Source of the DNA: Kushneria phosphatilytica
Lineage (GTDB): Bacteria > Pseudomonadota > Gammaproteobacteria > Pseudomonadales > Halomonadaceae
DNA: 64,000 bases
Assembly (NCBI RefSeq): GCF_008247605.1
Contig: NZ_CP043420.1
Coordinates: 2,108,001 to 2,172,000, forward strand
Direction: 5' to 3'
In this document: positions 17,594 to 27,034 of the stretch, in pieces
How the letters are laid out: the number at the start of each line of letters is the position of its first letter
Numbering within the stretch: position 1 is the stretch's first letter
The notes under the pieces: generated by a model
What the model was told of the DNA's origin: nothing
The model's input: the letters and a program-made list of their open reading frames with translations, nothing else
The model's database searches: none
Position numbers and translations under genes: made by a program

Positions 17594-20299
17594 TTACTCT
17601 TCAACCTCGCTGGCCTCGGATGCGTCACCTGCGCCTTCCGGAGTGTCGCTCTCTTCGACCGCCTCATCTACCAATGCTTCTTCGTCTTCCGCGGGCTCAT
17701 CCAGGCGTACCGTGGAAACCAGTCGCTCCGCATCACTCATGCGAATCAGGGTCACGCCCTGAGTATTGCGCGAGCTGCGCGAGACTTCACCGACCCGGGT
17801 GCGTACCAGCGTTCCCCGGTCACTGATCAGCATCATCTCATCGCTCTCGCCGACCTGGATGGCTGCCACCAGCTCACCATTGCGCGTGGTGGTCTGCATG
17901 GCAATCACACCCTGACCGCCGCGGCCACGCAGCGGAAATTCTTCAAGGCGGGTCCGCTTGCCGTAACCATGGACAGAAGCTGTCAGGATATAGCACTCGC
18001 CTTCCTGATGGCCGTTGCCGGTTGCATCACTATCGTCGCTGGCGTCATCGTCGGCGGCTTCGTCGATCACGGTAGTGCGCGGGATAATCAGGCTGATGAT
18101 CCTGGCACCATCGCTCAGGCGCATGCCACGCACCCCGCGAGCCGTACGTCCCATCGAACGTACGTCATTTTCATCGAAACGAATGGCCTTGCCATTGGAA
18201 GACAACAACATCACATGATCCGAACCACTGGTGACGGCAGCACCCACCAGCCGATCACCCTCATCGAGATCAAGTGCAATCAATCCGGCACTGCGAGGCC
18301 GGGAGAACTGATCCAGCGAGGTTCGCTTGACTGTACCGTTGGCGGTAGCAAAGAAAATGAAGCTGTCAGCACGATACTCACGCACGGGCAGTACTGCGGT
18401 TATCCACTCACCCTCATCAAGCGAGAGCAGATTGACCAGCGGTCGGCCTCGTGAACCACGGCTGGCCTGAGGCATTTCATAGACCTTGAGCCAGTAAACC
18501 TTGCCACGATCCGAGAACAGCAGAACGGTGTCGTGCGTGGATGCCACCAGAAGGTGCTCGATGACATCTTCGTCCTTCATGCTGGTTGCAGATTTACCGC
18601 GCCCGCCACGCTTCTGCGCATGATAGTCCGATAGAGGCTGACTCTTGGCGTAGCCCGAGCGCGATATCGTAACCACCATGTCTTCTTCGTTGATCAGATC
18701 CTCGATGGTCAGATCGCGCCGGCTGGCCTGAATTTCGGTGAGCCGGTCATCGCCGAACTGGTTACGAATAGCGTCGAGTTCTTCGCGGATGACTTCCATC
18801 AGCCGATCCGCTGACGCCAGAATGTGCGTCAGTTCGGCAATGGTATCGAGAATGCCCTTGTACTCTTCAAGCAGCTTCTCGGTTTCCAGTCCGGTCAGGC
18901 GATGCAGACGCAGATCCAGAATGGCCTGTGCCTGAGCGGGTGAAAGCTGATAAAGCGTCCGGTCTTCAGCAAGACCATACTGGGCTTCAAGCTCCTCGGG
19001 ACGGCAGGAGGACGCACCGGCCCGATCAAGCATGTCGATCACCTGCCCTGGCGCCCACTGTCGGGCAATCAGCTGCTCTTTCGCTTCCGCCGCGCTCGGC
19101 GAAGCCTTGATCAGCTCGATCACTTCATCGATGTTGGAGAGTGCTACGGTCAGACCTTCCAGAATATGACCGCGCTCGCGCGCCTTTTTGAGCTCGTAAA
19201 GCGTGCGCCGGGTCACCACCTCGCGACGATGGCGAATGAAGGCTTCCAGCAGGTTCTTGAGATTGTGCGTCCGGGGCTGGCCGCTTTCGAGGGCGACAAT
19301 GTTGATACCGAAAACCGTTTCCAGCTGGGTCTGGGCAAACAGGTTGTTGACGACGACATCGCCCGACTCACCGCGCCGGGTCTCGATAACCACCCGCAGC
19401 CCTTCCTTGTCGGACTCATCGCGCAGCTCGGCAATGCCTTCGATACGCTTGTCCTTGACCAGCTCGGCAATCTTTTCGATCAGCCGTGCCTTGTTGACCT
19501 GATAGGGCAGCTCGGTAATGACGATGTGATCGCGGCCGGTGCGGTCATCATGCTCGATGGTATGGCGCGCCCGTACATAAACCCGGCCACGACCGGTGCG
19601 ATAGGCATCCAGTATGCCCGCGCGCCCGTTGATAATACCGCCGGTCGGAAAATCCGGACCGGGGATATATTCCATCAGATCATCGATGGAGAGCGTGTGG
19701 TCATCAATCAGGGCCAGGCAGGCATCGATGACTTCGCGCATGTTATGCGGCGGCACATTGGTCGCCATCCCCACTGCAATACCGGAGGCCCCGTTAACCA
19801 GCAGGTTCGGCACCCGGGTTGGCAGCACTTCGGGAATACGCTCGGTGCCATCGTAGTTGTCGACCCAGTCGACAGTATCCTTCTCCAGATCAGAAAGCAG
19901 TTCGTGCGACAACCGGGCCATTCGCACCTCGGTATAACGCATCGCCGCAGCACTATCGCCATCGATCGAGCCGAAGTTGCCCTGGCCATCGACGAGCACA
20001 TAACGCATCGAGAAATCCTGCGCCATGCGTACGATGGTGTCATAGACCGCACTGTCGCCGTGAGGATGGTACTTACCGATGACATCGCCGACGACACGGG
20101 CCGATTTCTTGTAGGCCTTGTTCCAGTCATTGCCAAGCTCGTGCATGGCATATAGCACACGCCGATGCACCGGCTTGAGCCCATCACGGACATCAGGCAG
20201 TGCCCGCCCGATGATGACGCTCATGGCGTAATCGAGATACGACTGCTTGAGCTCGTCCTCGATATTGACTGGCAGAATCTCTCTGGCGATCTCACCCAT
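17594..20299 (-). CDS. gyrA: DNA gyrase subunit A
   Basis: A 901-residue type II topoisomerase subunit that introduces negative supercoils with GyrB. The breakage-reunion domain contains the active-site tyrosine in [10 protein letters not shown] near residue 122. The quinolone-determining segment reads [12 protein letters not shown], keeping the Ser and Asp of quinolone-sensitive enzymes. The C-terminal beta-pinwheel has the GyrA box as QKRGGRGKS near residue 560, needed for DNA wrapping. It ends in a strongly acidic tail ([16 protein letters not shown]), longer than in E. coli (875 residues). Confidence 0.98.
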   Translation of the reverse strand: MGEIAREILPVNIEDELKQSYLDYAMSVIIGRALPDVRDGLKPVHRRVLYAMHELGNDWNKAYKKSARVVGDVIGKYHPHGDSAVYDTIVRMAQDFSMRYVLVDGQGNFGSIDGDSAAAMRYTEVRMARLSHELLSDLEKDTVDWVDNYDGTERIPEVLPTRVPNLLVNGASGIAVGMATNVPPHNMREVIDACLALIDDHTLSIDDLMEYIPGPDFPTGGIINGRAGILDAYRTGRGRVYVRARHTIEHDDRTGRDHIVITELPYQVNKARLIEKIAELVKDKRIEGIAELRDESDKEGLRVVIETRRGESGDVVVNNLFAQTQLETVFGINIVALESGQPRTHNLKNLLEAFIRHRREVVTRRTLYELKKARERGHILEGLTVALSNIDEVIELIKASPSAAEAKEQLIARQWAPGQVIDMLDRAGASSCRPEELEAQYGLAEDRTLYQLSPAQAQAILDLRLHRLTGLETEKLLEEYKGILDTIAELTHILASADRLMEVIREELDAIRNQFGDDRLTEIQASRRDLTIEDLINEEDMVVTISRSGYAKSQPLSDYHAQKRGGRGKSATSMKDEDVIEHLLVASTHDTVLLFSDRGKVYWLKVYEMPQASRGSRGRPLVNLLSLDEGEWITAVLPVREYRADSFIFFATANGTVKRTSLDQFSRPRSAGLIALDLDEGDRLVGAAVTSGSDHVMLLSSNGKAIRFDENDVRSMGRTARGVRGMRLSDGARIISLIIPRTTVIDEAADDDASDDSDATGNGHQEGECYILTASVHGYGKRTRLEEFPLRGRGGQGVIAMQTTTRNGELVAAIQVGESDEMMLISDRGTLVRTRVGEVSRSSRNTQGVTLIRMSDAERLVSTVRLDEPAEDEEALVDEAVEESDTPEGAGDASEASEVEE

Positions 20300-20608
20300 G
20301 GGTCGTCAAATCCTGGTTCGGTGATCCAAGTAATTCGGCTGCCTGAAGCACAAGGTGCTTGAGCGACAGAGGCCGCTCGGAGGCGCTGACAGCGCACGGT
20401 ATGCCGTCGGTATTTCGGGCAGGAACCGTTGCTTACAGCATTGCGATGGTAACACATAACACCTCCCGACCGGGCATGCTCCTGGGCAATGACATGGACC
20501 ATCGATCAACGCCATCATGCTCGCCCCGAAGCGATGTGTTGTGTATCGTCACGCTGGCCCCGGCCACCCTCGTTGGCTCATAATGGGCGCTCTTGATGGA
20601 AGGACACC
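20300..20608. other. Divergent gyrA / rdgC intergenic region
   Basis: This 309-bp stretch holds the promoters of two divergent genes and no convincing ORF. On the gyrA side there is a perfect inverted repeat AAGCAC-AAG-GTGCTT (20346-20360). On the rdgC side a CATAAT box (20579-20584) lies 24 bp before the rdgC ATG without a clear -35. GGAAGGAC precedes rdgC. Confidence 0.5.
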
Positions 20609-21538
20609 ATGTGGTTCAAGCATTTACATCTCTATCGCCTGCACGAAAACGGCGCGTGGTCATTCGACGCCCTGCAGGACGCACTAACAGCACACGCCTT
20701 TGCGCCGGTTACGGCTCACCAGGCCCGCACACATGGCTGGACGGCGCCTGCCGGCCGCCACAGCGAACAGCTTCTACATGAGGTCAGTGGACATCGTCTG
20801 CTGAGCCTGATGCGTCAGGAACGTCTACTGCCGCCTGCCGTGATCAGGGAAACGCTGGAAGAGCGCGCTGCCGAACAGGAAGCCGCGCAGGGCTATCCCC
20901 CGGGGCGCCGGGAAAAACAGGTCCTCAAGGAAAGGATCATCGAAGAACTGCTGCCTCAGGCATTCACTCGCAGCAATCGCACTGATCTCTGGTGGGACAC
21001 CCACCGCGGCCTGATCGGCATCAACGCTTCGAGCTCGAAACGCGCCGAACAGGCACTTGACGCCCTTCGCCAGTCACTCGGCAGCCTGCAGGTAACGCCC
21101 CTGGCCGTAGCGACACCCCCCGGTCGTACCATGACCGGTTGGCTGTCGGATCCCTCTGCCAGACCCGAGGGGTTACTGCTCGGTGATCAGATAGAACTGC
21201 GTTCAAGAGCTGATGACGATGGCGTCCTGCGTGCACGCAGCATCGATCCGGATGGTGAGGAGATACGAACCGCACTGGAAGTCGGTCGTCAGGTCAGTCG
21301 CCTGTCGATCGCGCTCGAAGGACAGCTGAGTCTGATTCTACAGGAAGATCTGGCACTGAAATCCCTGCGCTTTGATGATGCGCTCATCGACGAAGCCAGC
21401 GATAGCAGCGACAGTGATAATCCGATCATGAGCATGGAGACGGAATTCGTGCTCATGGCTCAGGTACTTTCCAATGCCGTTGAGCAGTTGACCCAATGGC
21501 TGGGCGGCGAAGCCGAGGCGATACCCGCGACATCATGA
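20609..21538 (+). CDS. rdgC: Recombination-associated protein RdgC
   Basis: A 309-residue protein of the RdgC family, which forms a ring around double-stranded DNA and limits RecA activity. It begins MWFKHLHLYRL, has the family's GHRLLSLMRQERLLP segment near residue 63, and the KERIIEELLPQAF block near 108. GGAAGGAC lies just upstream of the ATG. Its stop overlaps the next ATG as ATGA, pairing it with an acyltransferase. Confidence 0.93.
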   Translation: MWFKHLHLYRLHENGAWSFDALQDALTAHAFAPVTAHQARTHGWTAPAGRHSEQLLHEVSGHRLLSLMRQERLLPPAVIRETLEERAAEQEAAQGYPPGRREKQVLKERIIEELLPQAFTRSNRTDLWWDTHRGLIGINASSSKRAEQALDALRQSLGSLQVTPLAVATPPGRTMTGWLSDPSARPEGLLLGDQIELRSRADDDGVLRARSIDPDGEEIRTALEVGRQVSRLSIALEGQLSLILQEDLALKSLRFDDALIDEASDSSDSDNPIMSMETEFVLMAQVLSNAVEQLTQWLGGEAEAIPATS

Positions 21539-22710
21539 CCGAACAGTTCGACCTCGAGGCCGATGTAGCCGAGAATTTCGACGCCATTCGTCCCTTCTAC
21601 GACGATGAGGTGCCGGCCATACTGGCGCGGCTGACACACAACGACGAGTTCGTGGATACCGTCGCTCGCTACCGTCTGTCCAGACTGTTCAGACACTGCC
21701 GTCCGCTGGCGCGCTTTCTGGCGCGTCAGGGGCTGCGGCGAGCCATACGTGGTGTCAATTCCATCCGCGATTTCCAGCGTCATATTGCGGTCTACATGGA
21801 TCGCATGATCGATCAGACGACCGAAACCTTTGAGGTGGCAGGTCTGGAGCAACTGGCAGATGACACCGCCTATCTTTTCATCGGCAATCATCGGGACATT
21901 GCCCTCGATCCGGCGTTCGTCAATTACGCACTCTATCAGGCCGGACGCGATACGGTGCGTATCGCCATCGGCGATAACCTGCTGCAGAAGCCGTTTGTCA
22001 CTGACCTGATGAGGCTCAACAAAAGCTTTATTGTCCCACGCTCCTCCCGTGGCAAGCGTGAAATGATTGCTGCCTATCAACAGCTCTCCTGTTATATCCG
22101 CCATTCGCTGATCGCGGAGAACCATTCGGTATGGCTGGCTCAGCGCGAGGGTCGCGCCAAGAATGGAGTCGATCGTACCGATGCCGCCATCATCAAGATG
22201 CTGGGCATGGCCCGACGCCAGCGCAATCGTGACGCCCTGATCGGTGAGTCGATCCGCGAGCTGCGTCTGGTACCGGTTTCGATCAGCTATGAATACGATC
22301 CCTGTGACATGCAGAAGGCACGTGAACTCAAGGCCGTCAATGAGGGGGGACGCTATGAGAAGACTGCCTATGAAGACATTCTCTCGATTGCTGCCGGCAT
22401 TACCGGTAACAAGGGACGGGTTCGACTGGTCTTCGGCACACCAGTAGGTACCGCTGAAGACACTCTGGAGTCACTGACTGCAGAGATCGATCGTCAGGTC
22501 ATGGCTGGCTACACCCTCTTCCCCAGCCACTATCTGGCCCTGGAAGCTACCGGCCACGCGCCCGATCTGATCGATCACGCGGCCATCACCGACGCTGATC
22601 GTCAACGCTTCCAGGCGCGTCTGGCGGAAGTTCCTGCGGAGCTGCGTGACTACTGGCTGTGCCAGTATGCCAACCCGGTACTTAATCGCGCCGGTTACGA
22701 GCCTCTCTGA
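21535..22710 (+). CDS. PlsC-like 1-acyl-glycerophosphate acyltransferase family protein
   Basis: A 391-residue protein with the acyltransferase motif I NHRDIALD (His-x4-Asp, near residue 118) and a motif III-like QREGRAKNGVD near 203. Motif IV-like LRLVPVSISYEYDP follows near 245. This is the GPAT/LPAAT fold that moves acyl groups to glycerophosphate-type acceptors at the inner membrane. It is longer than typical PlsC (~245 residues), with N- and C-terminal extensions, and no clear membrane helix. The start overlaps the rdgC stop as ATGA, so an in-frame Met at 21496 is not needed. Exact substrate is unknown. Confidence 0.75.
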   Translation: MTEQFDLEADVAENFDAIRPFYDDEVPAILARLTHNDEFVDTVARYRLSRLFRHCRPLARFLARQGLRRAIRGVNSIRDFQRHIAVYMDRMIDQTTETFEVAGLEQLADDTAYLFIGNHRDIALDPAFVNYALYQAGRDTVRIAIGDNLLQKPFVTDLMRLNKSFIVPRSSRGKREMIAAYQQLSCYIRHSLIAENHSVWLAQREGRAKNGVDRTDAAIIKMLGMARRQRNRDALIGESIRELRLVPVSISYEYDPCDMQKARELKAVNEGGRYEKTAYEDILSIAAGITGNKGRVRLVFGTPVGTAEDTLESLTAEIDRQVMAGYTLFPSHYLALEATGHAPDLIDHAAITDADRQRFQARLAEVPAELRDYWLCQYANPVLNRAGYEPL

Positions 22711-22724
22711 TCCATTTTCATTCA

Positions 22725-22759
22725 GGCCGCTGCGATAATGATTATCGCGGCGGCCTTTT
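22725..22759. terminator. Terminator after the acyltransferase gene
   Basis: GGCCGC-TGCGATAA (22725-22738) pairs with TTATCGCG-GCGGCC (22742-22755) with small internal mismatches, followed by TTTT. It sits between the acyltransferase and the convergent trkH gene. Confidence 0.8.
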
Positions 22760-22795
22760 GGCATGTCAGCAAGCTGTCTGCAGGCCCGGGGATGT

Positions 22796-24271
22796 TCACT
22801 TGCGCCAAAAGGTCGGCGTCAACAGCACCAGTACGGTCAAAATCTCCAGACGGCCCATCAGCATACCGAGGCAGAGCATCCATTTGGCAGCATCAGGCAG
22901 TGAAGAGAAATTACCAGCAGGCCCTATGGTACTGCCAAGCCCTGGCCCCACATTGGCCACCGCGGTCGCTGCACCGGAAAGCGCTGTTACCAGATCCAGC
23001 CCCATCATGGCCAGGCCCAGGGTCAGCGCCCCCACGGTAAAGAAGAAGAAAAAGGAAAAGGCGATAACCGCTCGCACCACTTCATCGGTCAGCATCCGCC
23101 CATTATAGCGCTGGGCAAACACACCATTGGCATGCACCAGATGGCGCAACTGGTTGATCAGCATGATCAGACCGATCTGAAAACGAAAGATCTTCATGCC
23201 CCCACTGGTTGAACCCGAGCAGCCACCGATGAAGGTCAGATAAAAGAAGATGCCCACTGCAAACGGCCCCCACAGGGTGTAATCGTCCGAGGCATAACCG
23301 GTCGTGGTCACTACCGAAACCACGTTAAAGGCCACCGACGTCACTGCCTCGAAGGGCGGCACACCACGCATCATGCGATAAATACTCAACAGCGCAATTG
23401 AAACGGCCAGCAGCAGCAATAGTCCACGCACCTGCTGGTCCTGCCAGATAGCCAGCGACCTTTGGCGCAGCATCTGAATATAGAGCACGAAAGGCAGTGC
23501 ACCGCAGAGCATGAAGATGACACCCAGCCAGAGAATCAGAGGCTGGTCAGCGTAGAGACCGAAAGAGGCGTCATAGTTGGCAAACCCTCCTGTGGCGACC
23601 GAACTCATGGCGTGCACCACAGCATCCAGCGGCGTCATGCCGGCGAGGAAGTAGCTGAATCCGGCCAGTAACGAAAATCCCAGATAGACCAGTCCGATGG
23701 CCTTGGCCACCGTGTTCGCTCGCGGCAGTATCTTGTCCGACCAATCCGAGGATTCCGTCTGGAAAAGTCGCATTCCCCCGACCTGCAGAAATGGCAGGAT
23801 AGCGATCGCCATGACGATAATGCCGATACCGCCCAGCCACTGCATGAGTCCACGCCAGAGCTTGATACCATCGGAAAGATGATCGATGCCTACCAGCACC
23901 GTACTACCGGTCGTGGTAATGGCCGACACGGTTTCAAAAACCGCATCCGTAGGGGATAGATGGGTTGCGCCCAGCATCAGGGGCAGGCTGGCAAAGGCCG
24001 ACAGCACCACCCAGCTCGAGGTCGTCAGGATAAACATCTGACGGGGACGCAACTCGACCGACACATGGCGGGTTGCAAAAAGCAGCAGCCCGGCCGTGCC
24101 GACAGTAATACCGAATGCTGTAACAAACGCCATCACATCCGGGCTGTGCTCCAGCACCAGCAGCACCAGCGGCAATAGCATGATGGCCGCCAGGACCAGT
24201 AACAGCACGGCCAGAATGCGCAAGACAGGTCCGATTCCGGTCGGATGGCGCAGCGAAAGCAGGCGCGACAT
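22796..24271 (-). CDS. trkH: Trk-type potassium uptake transmembrane protein TrkH
   Basis: A 491-residue inner-membrane K+ transporter subunit. Four pore-loop repeats with the selectivity glycines are visible: SAITTTGSTV (~125), SSVATGGFANYD (~225), VVSVVTTTGYASDD (~315) and SGAATAVANVGPG (~440). TrkH normally works with the cytoplasmic NAD-binding TrkA, which is not in the window. K+ uptake is central in salt-adapted bacteria. The ATG at 24271 follows AGGGGA; the in-frame Met at 24316 lacks support. Confidence 0.93.
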   Translation of the reverse strand: MSRLLSLRHPTGIGPVLRILAVLLLVLAAIMLLPLVLLVLEHSPDVMAFVTAFGITVGTAGLLLFATRHVSVELRPRQMFILTTSSWVVLSAFASLPLMLGATHLSPTDAVFETVSAITTTGSTVLVGIDHLSDGIKLWRGLMQWLGGIGIIVMAIAILPFLQVGGMRLFQTESSDWSDKILPRANTVAKAIGLVYLGFSLLAGFSYFLAGMTPLDAVVHAMSSVATGGFANYDASFGLYADQPLILWLGVIFMLCGALPFVLYIQMLRQRSLAIWQDQQVRGLLLLLAVSIALLSIYRMMRGVPPFEAVTSVAFNVVSVVTTTGYASDDYTLWGPFAVGIFFYLTFIGGCSGSTSGGMKIFRFQIGLIMLINQLRHLVHANGVFAQRYNGRMLTDEVVRAVIAFSFFFFFTVGALTLGLAMMGLDLVTALSGAATAVANVGPGLGSTIGPAGNFSSLPDAAKWMLCLGMLMGRLEILTVLVLLTPTFWRK

Positions 24272-24390
24272 GATTTTCCCCTGACAGCCTATATCGGGCC
24301 CCATCCGCCGCGCCACGGCGATCGGGCCGAGCCACTATACGCCCTCGCAGCGTCCAACGCAGCCCTGAAAGCCGGTACTGTTACACAACG

Positions 24391-25794
24391 TCAGCCCGCA
24401 TCTTCCTGTGGTAGCAGAAGATTGAGCACCATGGCCGTCAATCCACCGGTTGCGACACCCGAGGAAAGCACATTGGCGATCATTTCAGGCAAATGCTGCA
24501 GAAATTGCGGCACCTGAGCCACACCCAATCCCATTGCCAGCGAAACCGCCAGGATCAGCAACGCACGACGATCCAGTCGCACCCCAGCCAGTATATTGAT
24601 GCCCGCAGCCGCGACCGAGCCGAACATTACAATGGTCGCCCCACCCAGCACCGGTTCGGGCATCTGCTGGATAACGCCAGCCACCGGAGGCAGCAGGCCC
24701 AGCACGACCAGCATCAGTGCCACACACATGCCGACATAACGGCTGGCAACGCCGGTCAGTTGAATGACCCCGTTGTTCTGCGCAAAGGTGGAACTGGGAA
24801 AACTGTTGAGTGCCCCCGCTACCAGCGAACCGAAGCCGTTGGCCAGCACGCCACCTCGTATACGGCGCATCCACGAGTCACCTTCAACCGGCTCATTGGA
24901 AATGGCACTGGTGGCAGTAATATCGCCGATCGCTTCCAGCGAAGTGACGACATAAATCACCAGCAATGGCACAAACAGGCTCCATGAAAAGCCCAGTCCA
25001 TAATGCAGGGGAAGTGGCCACTGCCACAGCGGTTGCTGTGCCAGGCCATCAAATGACAGCCGCCCCTGCCAGGCCGCCAGCACATACCCGACCAGTAGCG
25101 CAATAATGATGGCTCCGGTGCGCACCCAGGGCGAGCGCGATCGGTTGAGCAGTACGATAACGGCCAATACGGTACCCGAAAGCAGCAGATTACGCTGGGT
25201 GGCGAAGGTATCGCTATCAAGCGCCGCCTGCCCGCCACCCATGCTGATCAGCCCGACCCGGATCAGGGTCAGACCGATCAGCAGCACCACGATACCGGTC
25301 ACCAGCGGCGTGATGACCCGTCGTAGCAATGGCAGAATGCGCGACAACCCCATTTCCACGAAAGAGCCCACCATCAGGGTGCCAAAAATAGCGCCCAGGA
25401 CACCGGCCACCGATGCCCCGCCCTGAAGCATCGCGGTACCGGCACCGATGATCGGCCCCAGAAAATTGAAACTGGTGCCCTGGACGGTGAGAAGCCCGGA
25501 ACCCAGTGGCCCGGGGCGCCAGCACTGTACGAAGGTTGCCAGCCCCGACACCAGCAGGGACATCGAAATGATCATGCCGGTGTCATGAGCCGGCACCTGC
25601 AAGGCCTGACAGATCAATAGTGCCGGTGTGATGATCGGCACGATGATCGCCATCAGATGCTGAATGGCGACCAGCAACAGCGCCGGAAGACGTGGACGAT
25701 CCTCGAGACCGTACAGCAGCGATATGGGGCGATGCTGTTCGCTGTCACTGGCAGTATCGTGCAAGGCATGCTGAGAGTCGCTGTCGCGGGTCAT
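24391..25794 (-). CDS. NCS2-family nucleobase permease (xanthine/urate/uracil type)
   Basis: A 467-residue membrane protein with about 12-14 hydrophobic segments. The NAT/NCS2 signature QNNGVIQLTG near residue 320, the substrate-site segment TSLEAIGDITATS near 265, and QGTSFNFLGPI near 105 are present. The QNNGVIQLTG form is closer to xanthine/urate carriers (XanQ, UacT) than to UraA, but the substrate is not fixed by sequence alone. The start at 25794 follows a GAAGG; an upstream Met at 25848 is less likely. It is in tandem with trkH, 119 bp apart. Confidence 0.88.
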   Translation of the reverse strand: MTRDSDSQHALHDTASDSEQHRPISLLYGLEDRPRLPALLLVAIQHLMAIIVPIITPALLICQALQVPAHDTGMIISMSLLVSGLATFVQCWRPGPLGSGLLTVQGTSFNFLGPIIGAGTAMLQGGASVAGVLGAIFGTLMVGSFVEMGLSRILPLLRRVITPLVTGIVVLLIGLTLIRVGLISMGGGQAALDSDTFATQRNLLLSGTVLAVIVLLNRSRSPWVRTGAIIIALLVGYVLAAWQGRLSFDGLAQQPLWQWPLPLHYGLGFSWSLFVPLLVIYVVTSLEAIGDITATSAISNEPVEGDSWMRRIRGGVLANGFGSLVAGALNSFPSSTFAQNNGVIQLTGVASRYVGMCVALMLVVLGLLPPVAGVIQQMPEPVLGGATIVMFGSVAAAGINILAGVRLDRRALLILAVSLAMGLGVAQVPQFLQHLPEMIANVLSSGVATGGLTAMVLNLLLPQEDAG

Positions 25795-26060
25795 GAGGCC
25801 TTCAATCCGTTGGCTACCGATGACGGAGAGACGCGCAGGGCGCAGCAACCGTCACAAAACGCGGCATTCTAGCGCTACACTGCTCACAACTGAATGGGCA
25901 ATCCCCACCCGGGCTGATTGTTCAGCGCTTACCACTTTCACCAGCCGACAGAATTGCTCACAGGCCGACGACGAACAGCCGCCAACACAAGGCTCCTGGA
26001 AGCCATCACCGCTGTGCTATCGTCGTGCCCATTCATATTGAACAAGGACAGGAGCCCGAC

Positions 26061-26330
26061 ATGAGCAGCGAAATCCAGCTCAATCGCGAAATTCAGGAAC
26101 TGCGCGGCTTCATCAAGAAGCTGCTGCAGGATCCCGCCATTCTCAATCGCTCCATGGAGATCGCCCGGGCACACTTTGGCGAAAGTGAAGCGGATGCCAG
26201 AATTGCCGATGAACTCTCCCGGGCAACCAGTATCAAGATCCCCCAGGATGCGAAGGATCACACACCTGCGGATCGACTCTTCCTGGAAGTGCTCAAGGAA
26301 GTGGTTGAAGAGGAAAAAGCGCTGTATTGA
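26061..26330 (+). CDS. Conserved-looking 89-residue protein of unknown function
   Basis: I do not recognise this protein. From the ATG at 26061 (GGAG about 8 nt upstream) it has 89 residues, no signal peptide or membrane segment, a predicted mostly helical fold, and many charged residues. It begins with an amphipathic helix of QLNREIQELRGFIKKLL type and ends with VLKEVVEEEKALY. The codon use is like that of its neighbours. It is monocistronic, divergent from the permease and convergent with pilA, with a bidirectional terminator behind it. The in-frame Met at 26025 would add 12 residues. Confidence 0.75.
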   Translation: MSSEIQLNREIQELRGFIKKLLQDPAILNRSMEIARAHFGESEADARIADELSRATSIKIPQDAKDHTPADRLFLEVLKEVVEEEKALY

Positions 26331-26335
26331 ATGGA

Positions 26336-26357
26336 AAAGCCGGCATCAGCCGGCTTT
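26336..26357. terminator. Bidirectional terminator between the 89-residue gene and pilA
   Basis: AAAGCCGGC (26336-26344) pairs perfectly with GCCGGCTTT (26349-26357) around ATCA, with T-rich sequence after it on the plus strand and A-rich before it. Confidence 0.88.
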
Positions 26358-26372
26358 CTTTCAATTATAAAA

Positions 26373-26834
26373 TCAGGTGTCTGATGCTTGCTCACAACCT
26401 TTTGGCCTGTAATCTTGAGCTATATCTGTTGAACAGGACCAGCTCCCTTCAGCACTTCTTTCATACTCCAGTTTTTTGCCCTGGATATCAGGACTCACGC
26501 CACTGCTGGCAAAGGTAAATACCAGAGTCGCCGTATCACTAGGCCCCACAACCTTATCTGTAGGTGTAAAGGAAATGGTGCCCAGCTCATTGGCATCCTC
26601 TTTAATACCTAAAGTGCCTGAATCAGAACCATCAGTAAGACTAAGCTGCTGCCCTCGCAGGATCGTTTCTTCAGCACTGGTCTGAATGCCTCTCAAGGTA
26701 GCCAAACCGGAAGCTGCCTCCGATCTCGCCACATAATCCTGATAGCGCGGAATCGCAATGGCCGCCAATACCCCGATAATGGCCACTACAATCATCAATT
26801 CAATCAGCGTAAAACCGCCCTGACCGCGTTTCAT
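26373..26834 (-). CDS. pilA: Type IV major pilin (PilA)
   Basis: A 153-residue prepilin: leader MKRGQGG, cleavage before [20 protein letters not shown] (Glu at +5), then the long hydrophobic helix and a variable globular domain. Two cysteines near the C-terminus (WSCST ... PKGC) form the usual disulphide loop. The ATG at 26834 has GGAAGGG upstream; the earlier Met at 26942 is unlikely. The 3' two thirds of the gene are visibly AT-richer (many TTA, ATA, AAA stretches) than the ~60% GC neighbours. It is divergent from pilB-C-D. Confidence 0.95.
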   Translation of the reverse strand: MKRGQGGFTLIELMIVVAIIGVLAAIAIPRYQDYVARSEAASGLATLRGIQTSAEETILRGQQLSLTDGSDSGTLGIKEDANELGTISFTPTDKVVGPSDTATLVFTFASSGVSPDIQGKKLEYERSAEGSWSCSTDIAQDYRPKGCEQASDT

Positions 26835-27034
26835 CAATCCCTTCCCCTGTTGGTCAATATATGCCGTTTCCATGATGCGCCTGACAGGATAACGGTATAA
26901 GAACCTTCGACATCGCCTCCTGATGCCGGCGGTACACATCACCTGATAACGGCGGGCCTCGAGCGACCTTTAGCCATGCTGCATCCGGTCGATAACAGGG
27001 GAGTCACTTCACTGATTCGGCCGGATATTCGTTC

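Noticed and set aside
17066..18454. Long open frame on the plus strand opposite serC/gyrA
   Set aside because: It is antisense to well-supported genes and spans their junction; the translation has no family motif and is explained by high-GC frame shadowing.
19166..20155. 329-residue plus-strand frame opposite gyrA
   Set aside because: Shadow of gyrA; composition mirrors the complementary codons and no motif or ribosome site supports it.
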